From assembly GCA_012840395.1 (NCBI GenBank), contig DULL01000017.1:18941-82940 (forward strand): 64,000 bases of DNA, written 5' to 3'. A model generated the notes under the pieces. That model worked only from the letters and a program-made list of their open reading frames with translations. It had not been told where the DNA came from and did not search any database. The DNA is from Clostridiaceae bacterium (GTDB lineage Bacteria; Bacillota; Clostridia; Acetivibrionales; DULL01). Within the stretch, counting starts at the first letter, position 1. Each line of letters opens with the position of its first letter. Below, in pieces: positions 1 to 9,086 of this stretch. Made by a program: the position numbers and the translations under genes.

Positions 1-627
1 GACAGCGTGATGTACGCCAGGGTAAGGAAAAACAGACCAATGGGATATATCTGCGGAAATTATTGCAGAAATGGCAAGGCTTATTGCACCAGTCATCACG
101 TTGGAGAAGATATTATAAAAGAAATATTGATAAATGAACTTAAGGAATTATTGAATAACGAGGAAATATTTGACCAGGCAAAACTTCTTTTACAGGAAAG
201 CATGGAGAAAGAAAGCAATATAGAGGATGAGATAAAATATTTGGAGAAGCAGTTACAGCAGAAAAAAAGGCAGCAGGAAATATTATATATGGACAGGTTA
301 GAAGGAAAGGTTACACTGGAGTTTTTTACAAGGATAAACGAGGGACTGGAAAAAAACATTCAAAATATCTCTTATAAGCTTGAAAGATTAAGGAATGCAA
401 TATCTATTAAAATAAATGTTGACTCAAAGGTTAAACAGTGTATTGATAATATTATCAAAGAAGGTATTTCCAATAAAATGGCGCGGGAACTGATTGAAAA
501 GGTTACGGTATACGATATGGAAACAGACGGACATGAAATTGTATCTGGATTAACAGGCAATGATTTAATTATACTACCCGAAGAGGGGAAAGTCATTGTA
601 GTTGATTTCAAGTTTAATAAGGAATAA
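1..627 (+). CDS. large serine recombinase, C-terminal part (partial)
   Basis: The frame is open from the first base, so the 5' part lies outside the window. What remains is the C-terminal half of a large serine recombinase (site-specific integrase/transposase type). Near the start is half of a recombinase zinc ribbon, with the pattern YICGNYC...GKAYCTSH. A long charged coiled coil follows at about residues 45-130, then a beta-rich tail ending in a lysine-rich stretch. The catalytic serine domain is not visible. Such enzymes mobilise phages, ICEs or intervening elements, so the window edge probably touches a mobile element. No attachment site or cargo can be identified here. The family is fairly sure; the element type is unknown. 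Confidence 0.75.
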   Translation, partial: DSVMYARVRKNRPMGYICGNYCRNGKAYCTSHHVGEDIIKEILINELKELLNNEEIFDQAKLLLQESMEKESNIEDEIKYLEKQLQQKKRQQEILYMDRLEGKVTLEFFTRINEGLEKNIQNISYKLERLRNAISIKINVDSKVKQCIDNIIKEGISNKMARELIEKVTVYDMETDGHEIVSGLTGNDLIILPEEGKVIVVDFKFNKE

Positions 628-705
628 TATAAATATATAATCAACATATATTTTAGAATTATTGACCTGTTAATGAATATTATTTTACTTAAGTTTGGAG
701 GCGTC

Positions 706-1623
706 ATGTTGGAAAAAGCATTTTTTATATATAATCCTTTGTCGGGTAACAGAGCGGTACCATTAAAACTTGACTACATTATTAACAGATTTTTTCAAAA
801 GGATATCCTGCTGATACCTTACAGAATTAGCGACCATGACCATGGAAGGCTTATGGACATATTTGAAAAGGAGGATTTCTCAAGAGTAATAGTTTCCGGA
901 GGGGATGGCACCATAAGTTCTGTGGTAAACTTATTGCTGAAAAATAATATTAATCTTCCTATTGGTATTATACCATCAGGGACATGTAATGACCTGGCAA
1001 GAAGCCTTGAAATACCACATAACCTTAAAAACTGTCTTGATGTGATTTTGGAAGGTCATGTTGAAGAGATTGATGCAGGACTTATTAATGAAGATACCTA
1101 TTTTTTAAATACTTGTGCGGGAGGAATATTCGTTGAGGCTTCCTATTGTACAAGCAATGAGCTAAAAAAGAATTTAGGTGCCCTGGCTTACTATCTGAAA
1201 GCCCTTGATGAGGTAACCAATATAAAGCCTTTTAAACTTACGGTTCAAACAGAATCTGATATTATAGATGGTGAATTTTTACTTTTTCTTATATTAAACG
1301 GGAAACATGTCGCAGGATTTAATAATATTGTTAAGAAAGCTGATTTGTCAGACGGACTTATGGATATTTTATTGGTAAAGAATTGTCTGCCTCTAGATAT
1401 TGCAGGATTGTTTTTTAAAGTATTAAGCAATGATTTCCTGAATGATAGGAATGTTATCTGGCTGAAAACCAAGAGCTGTACTATATCCGGAAGCAGCAAT
1501 GTGGCCTTAAGCATAGATGGAGAAAAAGGATCAGGTCTTCCTATATCAATCAGGTTTATTAATAAAGCAGTTAAAGTTTTTACCGGCTCTACACCTCATA
1601 CCCCCTCATCATTTAATAAGTAA
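706..1623 (+). CDS. diacylglycerol kinase-family lipid kinase (YegS/DgkB-like)
   Basis: This is a 305-residue protein of the diacylglycerol/sphingosine kinase catalytic family, which phosphorylates lipid hydroxyls with ATP at the membrane. Visible marks are the N-terminal nucleotide-binding strand (FFIYNPLSG), the signature VSGGDGT near residue 65, and PSGTCNDLARSL shortly after. The C-terminal half is the usual beta-rich lipid-binding domain. The start at 706 is preferred over an upstream in-frame ATG at 673 because GGAGG lies just before it and the family begins there. It stands alone between the recombinase and spoIVA. The exact lipid substrate cannot be told from sequence. Confidence 0.85.
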   Translation: MLEKAFFIYNPLSGNRAVPLKLDYIINRFFQKDILLIPYRISDHDHGRLMDIFEKEDFSRVIVSGGDGTISSVVNLLLKNNINLPIGIIPSGTCNDLARSLEIPHNLKNCLDVILEGHVEEIDAGLINEDTYFLNTCAGGIFVEASYCTSNELKKNLGALAYYLKALDEVTNIKPFKLTVQTESDIIDGEFLLFLILNGKHVAGFNNIVKKADLSDGLMDILLVKNCLPLDIAGLFFKVLSNDFLNDRNVIWLKTKSCTISGSSNVALSIDGEKGSGLPISIRFINKAVKVFTGSTPHTPSSFNK

Positions 1624-1654
1624 TCATAAAGATTACATTATCTAATTATTTTTG

Positions 1655-1682
1655 TAATATTAGTTAAATTTGTACATATATT
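1655..1682 (+). promoter_or_regulatory. predicted sigma-E promoter of spoIVA
   Basis: TAATATT (1655-1661) and CATATATT (1675-1682) are separated by 13 nt. They match the Bacillus sigma-E pattern (KMATATT, 13-15 nt, CATACAHT-like) at nearly every position. The transcript would start near 1689, 60 nt before the spoIVA start. SpoIVA is a known mother-cell sigma-E product, which supports the call. It is a visual match only. Confidence 0.55.
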
Positions 1683-1749
1683 TATAATAAAAAAGTACTA
1701 GTACAATTACTTTATTGTGTTGTGTTATAAAATTAAAGGGGGTAAGCCG

Positions 1750-3228
1750 GTGGAAATGTACAACATATACGAACAGATAGCAGAAAGAACACAAGGCGAT
1801 ATTTATATTGGTGTAGTTGGCCCTGTCAGAACAGGTAAATCAACATTTATAAAAAGATTTATGGACCTGCTTGTCATACCTAATATAGAAAATACATACA
1901 TCAAAGAGAGAGCTAAAGATGAGCTTCCCCAAAGTGCCACAGGACGCACTATCATGACAACTGAGCCGAAATTTGTGCCCAATGAAGCGGTTGAAATTAT
2001 TCTGGATGAAAATATACAGTTAAAGGTTAGACTTGTGGACTGTGTCGGCTACCTGGTAAAAGGAGCTATCGGATACATGGAAAATAATGCTTCCAGAATG
2101 GTATCAACGCCCTGGTTTGACAGCCAGATACCTTTTGAAGAGGCTGCCGAAATTGGCACAAAAAAAGTTATAAATGACCATTCTACCATAGGCCTTGTTG
2201 TTACCACAGATGGAAGCATCACTGATATTGAACGCTGGGAATACATAGAAGCTGAAAAGCGCGTTATAGATGAACTAAAGGCTATTAATAAGCCATTTAT
2301 AATTGTATTAAACTCTGTAAATCCTTACGATAGTGAAACACTGAAGCTGAGAGAGGAATTGGAAGTTCAGTATTCAGTTCCTGTAGTAAGCGTAAATTGC
2401 GCCCAAATGAGAATTGAAGATATTAATTCTATTATTGAAAAAGTATTATTAGAATTCCCTGTATCTGAGATTGGAATAAATATACCAAAGTGGGTGGAAA
2501 CTCTTGAAGAAGATCACCAATTAAGGTTGGATTTTATCAATGCAGTTAAAGATACCTTTAAGGATGTAAATAATATCCGTGAAGCTAAAAAATCGGCAGG
2601 CATGTTTGATCAATATGATTTTATTAAGAAAGCAAGCATTGATAAAATAGACCTGGGAACCGGAAAGATTTTAATTGAGCTGGGAGCTCCTGAAGGATTG
2701 TTCTACCAGGTATTAAGTGAAACTACAGGTCTTGACATTGATGGCGAGCATAAGCTTATAGGATTGATGAGAGAACTTGCCAGGGTAAAGAAAGAATATG
2801 AAAGAGTGGAATATGCTCTTCATGAGGTAAAAGTAAAGGGTTATGGTATAGTAGCTCCTAGAAAGGAAGAGTTAAAGCTTGACGAACCAGAAATCATAAA
2901 ACAGGGTGGCAGATTTGGAGTTAAGCTTCGTGCTAGTGCTCCATCGATTCATATGATACGTGCGGATATTGAAACAGAAGTTGCCCCGCTGGTAGGAACT
3001 GAAAAACAATCTGAAGAATTGGTTTCTTATTTACTTAAGGAATTTGAAGGTGAGCCCGGTAAGATATGGGAATCAAATATTTTTGGAAAGTCCTTGCATG
3101 AACTGGTTACAGAAGGACTGTATAATAAACTTCATAGAATGCCTGAAGATGCTCAGCAGAAGTTGCAGGAGACTTTAACAAGAATAATAAACGAAGGCAG
3201 TGCAGGGTTGATTTGCATAATTTTATAA
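1750..3228 (+). CDS. spoIVA: stage IV sporulation protein A, spore coat scaffold ATPase
   Basis: This is a 492-residue SpoIVA, the same length as the B. subtilis protein. SpoIVA is a mother-cell ATPase that polymerises on the forespore surface to form the coat basement layer. The N-terminal IAERTQGDIYIGVVGPVRTG contains the Walker A (GPVRTGKST), and the Walker B-like VRLVDCVGY follows. The middle and C-terminal regions match the family, ending in the membrane-anchoring tail GSAGLICIIL. The GTG start at 1750 follows a GGGGG SD and gives the conserved beginning MEMYNIYEQI; an in-frame ATG lies two codons later. A sigma-E promoter precedes it and a cluster of hairpins follows, one of which may end the transcript. 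Confidence 0.95.
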   Translation: MEMYNIYEQIAERTQGDIYIGVVGPVRTGKSTFIKRFMDLLVIPNIENTYIKERAKDELPQSATGRTIMTTEPKFVPNEAVEIILDENIQLKVRLVDCVGYLVKGAIGYMENNASRMVSTPWFDSQIPFEEAAEIGTKKVINDHSTIGLVVTTDGSITDIERWEYIEAEKRVIDELKAINKPFIIVLNSVNPYDSETLKLREELEVQYSVPVVSVNCAQMRIEDINSIIEKVLLEFPVSEIGINIPKWVETLEEDHQLRLDFINAVKDTFKDVNNIREAKKSAGMFDQYDFIKKASIDKIDLGTGKILIELGAPEGLFYQVLSETTGLDIDGEHKLIGLMRELARVKKEYERVEYALHEVKVKGYGIVAPRKEELKLDEPEIIKQGGRFGVKLRASAPSIHMIRADIETEVAPLVGTEKQSEELVSYLLKEFEGEPGKIWESNIFGKSLHELVTEGLYNKLHRMPEDAQQKLQETLTRIINEGSAGLICIIL

Positions 3229-3230
3229 GG

Positions 3231-3427
3231 AAAAGGGACACTCCTTTTCTTTGAAGGAATACTTTCCTGCTCGAGGAAGGAGTGTCCCTTTTCATTTATC
3301 TAGGGACATTCCTTTACTCAAGAGAAATACTTCTTTACTTGAGGAAGGAGTGTCCATTTTCATTAATTAAGGGACACTCCTTAACATAAAAGGAATGCTT
3401 CCCTGCTCGAGGAAGGAATGTCCTTTT
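3231..3427. repeat. three tandem hairpin-forming repeats
   Basis: Three related units follow each other directly after spoIVA. Unit 1 has a perfect 16-bp inverted repeat (3231-3246 with 3277-3292, arms beginning AAAAGGGACACTCC) around a 30-nt loop. Unit 2 (about 3303-3357) and unit 3 (about 3371-3427) repeat the GGGACAYTCCTT / AAGGARTGTCC arms with small changes. Each has a loop ending in a CTCGAGG or CTTGAGG motif. The block resembles REP-type extragenic palindromes. Unit 1 is followed by a short T-run and could terminate spoIVA. The remaining 3428-3667 is AT-rich leader of the next gene, with a TATAAT at 3505-3510 but no convincing -35. Confidence 0.85.
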
Positions 3428-3667
3428 CCTTATAATAAATGCTATTTTTTTTGTATTTTTTTATGATAATTTCATAACTTAGATAAAAGAAAAAAGGTTT
3501 GTGTTATAATAAAAACGTCCATTTTTAGTTATAATTTGATTCTCAAAATAAACTAGATATGTATTTTACTGGCATTTGTTATGACATAAATGATCACAAT
3601 TTTCCAAATATAATAAATAATAACTATTACAGGTTTACCATATTCGCAGGCTGAAGGTGGTGTATAA

Positions 3668-4507
3668 ATGGAAAACAATTATCTTACTCCATTAGAAATA
3701 GCAGAAAAGTATGTTACAATAGGTGCTAAAAAAGCATATCAGCCCTTCATCAAACTATTTCCGCTGAGTATATTGGCAGGAGCATTTATTGCTTTAGCTT
3801 CACAAGGCTCTAATGTTGCAATTCATACAATTGGTTCAATAGGATTGGCAAAAGCATTGGCAGGTCTCCTTTTTTCAACAGGTCTTATAATGGTAATAAT
3901 TACTGGAGCCGAACTATTTACAGGTAATACACTCATTATTGTGTCCTGCCTGGATAAAAAAGTAAGTTGGTCTCAAATGCTAAGGAAATGGCTAATTGTT
4001 TATATAGGTAACTTTATTGGTTCAATAATTGTTGTATATTTTATTTACAAATCAGGCCAACTTAATACAAGTGATAGCTTATTAGGAGGTTTTACAATAA
4101 AAACTGCTGTAAATAAAGTAAGTTATGAATTCGGACATGCCTTTTTTATGGGGATATTATGTAACTGGCTTGTTTGTATGGCAGTCTGGATGTCTGCGGC
4201 AGCAAAGGATATTACAGGTAAAATATGGGCAATATTCTTCCCTATATGGTTATTCATTACCTCTGGATTTGAACATAGCGTTGCAAACATGTATTATATA
4301 CCAATAGGAATCTTTGCAAAATCTAACTCTAACTGGGTGCAGGCTGCAATATCAATGGGTATTGCTCAGGAAAAGCTTGATAGCCTGAACTGGGCTAATA
4401 TGATTATAAAGAATTTGCTTCCGGTAACTCTAGGAAATATTATTGGAGGCGCTATTTTTGTAGGTGCTTTTTATTGGTTTAGTTTTTTATTTAAAAAAGA
4501 TGAATAA
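3668..4507 (+). CDS. formate/nitrite transporter family channel (FocA-like)
   Basis: This is a 279-residue membrane protein of the FNT family, pentameric channels for formate or nitrite. Six hydrophobic segments are visible. The central pore histidine motif GFEHSVANM and the [14 protein letters not shown] first-helix motif are both present. The gene sits 28 nt before fhs and ahead of fchA and folD, so formate rather than nitrite is the likely substrate. Import would feed formate to tetrahydrofolate, and export of fermentation formate is also possible. The start has AGGTGG 8 nt upstream. The substrate is inferred from context. Confidence 0.9.
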   Translation: MENNYLTPLEIAEKYVTIGAKKAYQPFIKLFPLSILAGAFIALASQGSNVAIHTIGSIGLAKALAGLLFSTGLIMVIITGAELFTGNTLIIVSCLDKKVSWSQMLRKWLIVYIGNFIGSIIVVYFIYKSGQLNTSDSLLGGFTIKTAVNKVSYEFGHAFFMGILCNWLVCMAVWMSAAAKDITGKIWAIFFPIWLFITSGFEHSVANMYYIPIGIFAKSNSNWVQAAISMGIAQEKLDSLNWANMIIKNLLPVTLGNIIGGAIFVGAFYWFSFLFKKDE

Positions 4508-4535
4508 AATAATTAATTTTTTAGGAGGAATACAT

Positions 4536-6215
4536 ATGAGTTACAAAAGTGATATTGAAATTGCCCAAGAAGCAAAACTGGAACCTATTGAAAACATTGC
4601 CCTGAAACTGGGAATAGGTAAGGAAAATCTTGAACTATACGGCAATTATAAGGCGAAGGTAAACTATAACATACTAAAAAACATGAAAGATAAAGAGGAT
4701 GGGAAACTTATACTCGTCACGGCAATTAATCCTACACCTGCAGGAGAAGGAAAGACAACAACATCGGTAGGACTTGGGGATGCATTAAACAAGCTTGGGA
4801 AAAAAGTAATGGTAGCCTTAAGAGAACCCTCACTGGGACCTGTTTTTGGAATAAAAGGCGGTGCTGCAGGAGGCGGCTATGCACAGGTTGTGCCGATGGA
4901 GGATATAAATTTACACTTTACCGGAGACTTACATGCAATAGGTGCTGCAAATAATCTTCTGGCTGCAATGCTTGATAATCATATATACCACGGAAATGCT
5001 CTGGGAATTGATCCAAGAAGGATTACCTGGAAAAGATGCATAGATATGAATGACAGGCAGTTAAGGTATATTGTAAACGGTCTTAACGGAAGGACTAACG
5101 GAACACCGAGAGAGGATGGATTTGACATTACAGTTGCTTCTGAAGTTATGGCAATACTTTGTTTATCAAGGGATTTGGATCATTTAAAGGAAAAATTAAG
5201 GAATATTGTTGTAGGTTACACCTATGATGATAAACCTGTAACTGCGGGAGATTTAAAGGCTGAGGGAGCTATGGCTGCGTTATTAAAAGACGCTCTGAAA
5301 CCAAATCTTGTTCAGACATTAGAAAATACTCCTGCTTTTGTGCATGGAGGGCCCTTTGCCAATATTGCTCATGGATGCAATAGTATTATGGCAACCAAAA
5401 TGGCACTAAAGCTTGCTGACTATGTTGTTACAGAAGCAGGTTTCGGTGCAGATCTGGGCGCTGAGAAATTTTTCAATATAAAATGCAGAATAGCAGGTCT
5501 TAAGCCATCTGCAGTAGTTATAGTAGCTACTGTTAAAGCTCTTAAACATCATGGAGGTGCCACTAAGGAAGAATGGGGTAAGGAGAACCTCGAGGCTCTT
5601 GAAAGAGGATTGCCCAATCTTCTTAAGCATATTGATAATGTTACAAATAAATTCGGACTTCCTGCAGTTGTTGCAATTAACAGATTCCCAACCGATACAG
5701 AGGCTGAACTGAAACTTATTGAAGAAAAATGCAAGAGTTACGGAGCAAATGTTGCATTATCTGAAGTATGGGCCAAAGGCGGTGAAGGTGGAATTGAATT
5801 AGCAAAAGAAGTAATAAGGCTTATTGAAGAAGGAAAAGGAAACTTAGAGTTCACTTATAATGATAATGAATCCATAAAAGAAAAAATTAATAAAATAGTT
5901 AAAGTGGTTTATGGAGGAACCGGAGTTGAATATTCAACTTCAGCCAATAAAGAAATAAGCAGGCTTGAGAGCCTCGGTTTTGGCAACCTGCCAATCTGTA
6001 TGGCTAAAACGCAGTATTCTCTGACTGATGATCCTAAGAAAACAGGGAGACCTGAAGACTTTAAAATTACAGTAAGAAATGTTAAGGTCTCTGCAGGAGC
6101 CGGATTTATAGTTGTGCTTACTGGTGATATTATGACAATGCCTGGTTTGCCAAAGGAACCCGCTGCTGAAAAAATTGACGTAGATTCTGACGGAAGAATA
6201 AGCGGCCTGTTTTAA
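4536..6215 (+). CDS. fhs: formate--tetrahydrofolate ligase
   Basis: This 559-residue protein is a full-length formate-THF ligase, which uses ATP to make 10-formyl-THF from formate and THF. The ATP-binding loop is visible as [18 protein letters not shown] near residue 68, followed by the conserved [19 protein letters not shown]. The C-terminal end is the usual [18 protein letters not shown]. The ATG at 4536 has a TTAGGAGGAA SD; an in-frame start inside the transporter gene was rejected. Together with fchA and folD downstream it forms the carbon entry of the methyl branch, used for one-carbon supply to purines, thymidylate and serine. Confidence 0.97.
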   Translation: MSYKSDIEIAQEAKLEPIENIALKLGIGKENLELYGNYKAKVNYNILKNMKDKEDGKLILVTAINPTPAGEGKTTTSVGLGDALNKLGKKVMVALREPSLGPVFGIKGGAAGGGYAQVVPMEDINLHFTGDLHAIGAANNLLAAMLDNHIYHGNALGIDPRRITWKRCIDMNDRQLRYIVNGLNGRTNGTPREDGFDITVASEVMAILCLSRDLDHLKEKLRNIVVGYTYDDKPVTAGDLKAEGAMAALLKDALKPNLVQTLENTPAFVHGGPFANIAHGCNSIMATKMALKLADYVVTEAGFGADLGAEKFFNIKCRIAGLKPSAVVIVATVKALKHHGGATKEEWGKENLEALERGLPNLLKHIDNVTNKFGLPAVVAINRFPTDTEAELKLIEEKCKSYGANVALSEVWAKGGEGGIELAKEVIRLIEEGKGNLEFTYNDNESIKEKINKIVKVVYGGTGVEYSTSANKEISRLESLGFGNLPICMAKTQYSLTDDPKKTGRPEDFKITVRNVKVSAGAGFIVVLTGDIMTMPGLPKEPAAEKIDVDSDGRISGLF

Positions 6216-6235
6216 GTTTACTGGGAGGGAATAAA

Positions 6236-6868
6236 ATGGTAGAAAAAAGCTGTAAAGAATTTGTTGAAATGCTGGCATCCAGTGCTCCTGTACCAGGTGG
6301 AGGGGGAGCTTCAGCAATGGTAGGTTCCCTTGGTGTCGCACTTGCAAGTATGGTTGGTAACCTTACTTTAGGGAAAAAGAAATATGAACATTTTCAGGAT
6401 GACATAAAAAGAATTCTTGAAAAAGCTAAAGAATTGCAAAAAGAACTGCTTCTTTTAGTAGAGAAGGATGCTGAAGTTTTCGAGCCTCTTTCAAAGGCTT
6501 ACGGACTTCCCAAAAATACTGAAGAAGAGAGAAAAATAAAAGATGAAATACTGGAAAATGCTTTGAAATCAGCCTGCAGTGTTCCTATTGAAATAATGAA
6601 AAAATCACTGGAAGCAATTTATCTTCATGAAGAATTATTAACTAAAGGCTCAAGAATAGTATTGAGCGATGTTGGCGTTGGAGTACTTTTCTGTAAAGCA
6701 TCTTTAGTTGGAGCAAGCCTGAATGTTTTCATTAATACTAAAATGATGAAAGACAGGGAATACGCTTCAAAGATTAATGAGGAAGCCATAAAGATGCTGG
6801 AGGAAGGAAAAGAAAAAGCTGATGCTGTTTACACTGCAGTTGAGGATTGTTTCCTGGAGGTGAAATAA
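6236..6868 (+). CDS. fchA: methenyl-THF cyclohydrolase / cyclodeaminase-family protein
   Basis: This 210-residue protein belongs to the formiminotransferase-cyclodeaminase C-terminal (FchA) family. The glycine motif SAPVPGGGGASAMVGSLG near residue 18 and the all-helical rest are typical. In clostridia and acetogens the stand-alone form works as 5,10-methenyl-THF cyclohydrolase, between Fhs and FolD, and this gene lies exactly there: 20 nt after fhs, 1 nt before folD. The neighbouring FolD lacks key cyclohydrolase residues, so FchA is probably the working cyclohydrolase of this operon. A start at 6236 is supported by GGGAGG. No formiminotransferase domain is present. Confidence 0.9.
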   Translation: MVEKSCKEFVEMLASSAPVPGGGGASAMVGSLGVALASMVGNLTLGKKKYEHFQDDIKRILEKAKELQKELLLLVEKDAEVFEPLSKAYGLPKNTEEERKIKDEILENALKSACSVPIEIMKKSLEAIYLHEELLTKGSRIVLSDVGVGVLFCKASLVGASLNVFINTKMMKDREYASKINEEAIKMLEEGKEKADAVYTAVEDCFLEVK

Positions 6869-6869
6869 C

Positions 6870-7715
6870 ATGGCTATATTAATGAAAGGTTCCGAAGTTG
6901 TTAATTCCATGAAGGAAAAAATGCTGGTTGAAGTAGAAGAATTAAAAGCAAAAGGTATAATACCAGGACTGGCAATTGTAAGAATAGGTTCTAATCCTGA
7001 TGATATATCCTATGAGCGTGGAGCAATAAAAAGATGTGAAAGCCTGGGAATTATGTGCAGAGTATATGAATATCCTTCGGATATAAGCCAGGAGAAGTTC
7101 GTTTATGAACTGAAAAAAATCAATGAAGATGAATCAATCCATGGAATATTGTTGTTCAGGCCTTTGCCAAAGCATATTGACGAAAACTTAGTAAAGTATA
7201 TTATTGATCCTAAAAAAGATATAGACTGTTTTAACCCAATTAACCTTGCTAAGGTTTTTGAAGGTGATGAGACAGGTTTTGCACCCTGTACACCAGAAGC
7301 AGTCATTGAAATAATGGACCATTACGGCATAGAAGCGAGAGGGAAAAGAGTAGTAATAATAGGCAGAAGTCTTGTTGTCGGTAAGCCTTTATCCATGCTC
7401 TTATTAAAAAGGAACGCCACTATAACTATTTGCCACACAAAAACCCGCAATATTGAGGAAATATGCAAGAACGCAGAGATTCTTATTGCAGCTGCAGGAA
7501 AAGCCAAAATGGTAACTAAGGATTTTATTTCAAAAGGACAGATAATCATTGACGTTGGTATCAATGTTGATGAGAACGGCAAGCTATGCGGAGATGTCAA
7601 TTTTGAAGAAGCAGAAATGCTGGCAGATTATATAACTCCTGTGCCAGGAGGAGTTGGAACAGTTACGACTTCCGTCCTTGCCAAGCACATTATTCAGGCG
7701 GCTAAAAACTCCTGA
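6870..7715 (+). CDS. folD: methylene-THF dehydrogenase of the FolD family, probably without cyclohydrolase activity
   Basis: A 281-residue FolD with both usual domains: the catalytic N-terminal half, the NADP-binding half (VVIIGRSLVVGKPLSMLL), and the C-terminal signature YITPVPGGVGTVT. Aligned by eye to E. coli FolD, Tyr48 is kept but the catalytic Lys four residues later is Ala52. The conserved Gln of the VQLPLP motif is Phe96 (GILLFRPLP). In characterised enzymes these Lys and Gln residues serve the cyclohydrolase reaction. The Asp of the D(V/I)DxF motif is kept. I infer a monofunctional dehydrogenase partnered with the adjacent FchA. The start is 1 nt after the fchA stop, with GGAGG in the fchA end. 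Confidence 0.9.
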   Translation: MAILMKGSEVVNSMKEKMLVEVEELKAKGIIPGLAIVRIGSNPDDISYERGAIKRCESLGIMCRVYEYPSDISQEKFVYELKKINEDESIHGILLFRPLPKHIDENLVKYIIDPKKDIDCFNPINLAKVFEGDETGFAPCTPEAVIEIMDHYGIEARGKRVVIIGRSLVVGKPLSMLLLKRNATITICHTKTRNIEEICKNAEILIAAAGKAKMVTKDFISKGQIIIDVGINVDENGKLCGDVNFEEAEMLADYITPVPGGVGTVTTSVLAKHIIQAAKNS

Positions 7716-7746
7716 TTGTTATAAAGTATCTGTTTTTATTATAAAA

Positions 7747-7771
7747 GGAGAAGGCTGTTTCAGCCTTCTCC
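7747..7771. terminator. hairpin between convergent folD and lipoprotein genes
   Basis: A perfect 11-bp inverted repeat (GGAGAAGGCTG, 3-nt loop, CAGCCTTCTCC) lies in the convergent junction. The right arm also encodes the last codons of the minus-strand lipoprotein. There is an AT-rich run on the left (TTTTATTATAAAA, in the direction of lipoprotein transcription) but no clean T-tract on the folD side. It probably acts as a shared terminator. Confidence 0.6.
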
Positions 7772-8884
7772 ACCACCACTTTTTCCACCGCTTTTTCCTT
7801 CGCCGCTACTTTCTCCTCCGCCTCCAGTCTGGTTCGTACTGCCCTTCGGTTGATTTTTAACAGCTTCTTCAAGGGCGTCAACATTTGAAAGAGCAACCCT
7901 GGATTTTATATCAATCAACTGAACATTCCTTTCATTTACTACCTTCTCAAGCTCATAGATGGAAAAATCCAGCTTACTGGCAGGTTCTTGAACTTCATTA
8001 TTTATAGTATTCTTATACAGAGACCAGGATGATTTAAGGCTTTTAACATTTAAATCACATTTTTCCCAATCTCCGGTAACCGCGCTTAGAGCTGAATTCC
8101 TAATGAAGTATCTAACTCTTTTTATTTCGGGGGAATTCTGCTCCTTATACAGCATATAAAAATCTGGCAGATAGCCATATAAATGATTTGCAGATAACAA
8201 TGTATTTTGAGTATTTTTCTCTTTTGCGCTGGTTGTTAAATTATTCAGTGCTTTGCCAAAACTATCTATCAGCGAGCTGTTTGCACCGGATTTGACTGCC
8301 TTTGGCGTATAACTACTCCAGTCATAATGCAGCTTATCTATAGTACTGGATATTTTTTGCCAAGGATCTTTTTGACCGGCTTTCTCATCTTCTTTTTTCT
8401 CAGCTCCACCTTTATCTTGGACTTCCTGGTTTTTATTTTCATCAGATTTGCTTTTTTCGTCCTGTTTCTTCTTATCTTCTTCTTTTTGTTCAGAAGATTC
8501 TTCACTCTTGCCTTTTTCTATATCATCTGAATCAGATTGATTTTTTTCAGACTCAGTTTCTTCTTGCTGATCTGTTTCCTTTTTGGATTCAGTTTCTTTT
8601 TTGCTCTGTCCGGATTTTTCTCCTCCTTCTTTTTCATCCTCTTTCTTAGACTTAGCCGGACCTCCTAATTCGCTGATAATTTCTTCAATGCTTTCTTCGA
8701 TATCCTCTAATTCATCAGGTACTTTTTGTAAATCTATATTTTCTTCTGCAGATTGTTTTTGAATTTCAGGACTATTTTGGCCTTGTCCACTTTTATTGCA
8801 CCCAGTTATAAAAAAAGCAACAACAAGGCATAAGCAGAATGCTGAGTTTAATATTTTCAATTTGGCAGATTTTCTCATAAGCAT
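7760..8884 (-). CDS. acidic, low-complexity lipoprotein of unknown function
   Basis: A 374-residue predicted lipoprotein. A hydrophobic signal (residues about 10-27) ends in the lipobox FFITGC, so the mature N-terminus would be a lipidated Cys. After an acidic segment, about 100 residues are almost only Glu, Lys, Asp, Ser and Gln (roughly 75-175). A helical domain of about 160 residues follows, and the tail is glycine/serine rich. The ATG at 8884 is preferred to the TTG two codons earlier because GGAGG lies 6 nt before it. I recognise no catalytic family. The charged region looks like an extended spacer through the cell wall holding the C-terminal domain away from the membrane; that role is inference. 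Confidence 0.8.
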   Translation of the reverse strand: MLMRKSAKLKILNSAFCLCLVVAFFITGCNKSGQGQNSPEIQKQSAEENIDLQKVPDELEDIEESIEEIISELGGPAKSKKEDEKEGGEKSGQSKKETESKKETDQQEETESEKNQSDSDDIEKGKSEESSEQKEEDKKKQDEKSKSDENKNQEVQDKGGAEKKEDEKAGQKDPWQKISSTIDKLHYDWSSYTPKAVKSGANSSLIDSFGKALNNLTTSAKEKNTQNTLLSANHLYGYLPDFYMLYKEQNSPEIKRVRYFIRNSALSAVTGDWEKCDLNVKSLKSSWSLYKNTINNEVQEPASKLDFSIYELEKVVNERNVQLIDIKSRVALSNVDALEEAVKNQPKGSTNQTGGGGESSGEGKSGGKSGGGEG

Positions 8885-9086
8885 ATTCAACCTCCATATT
8901 TATTATTATTCAATTAACGATAAAAATACCTCAACCTCTATTTACCAGGTTATAAAAACGGTAAATATTACATAAAGGAGAAATTGAATTTATGTCAAAT
9001 ATTGATATTTGGAATTTAAATTGATATTAAAAAACAATGTAAAAAGATACTTTTTATTTATTTTACTAATTAGGGAGGTTATTAAA

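Noticed and set aside
3428..3667. Tetrahydrofolate riboswitch in the leader of the one-carbon operon
   Set aside because: I looked for the paired elements of the THF riboswitch and saw none; only AT-rich sequence with weak pairing.
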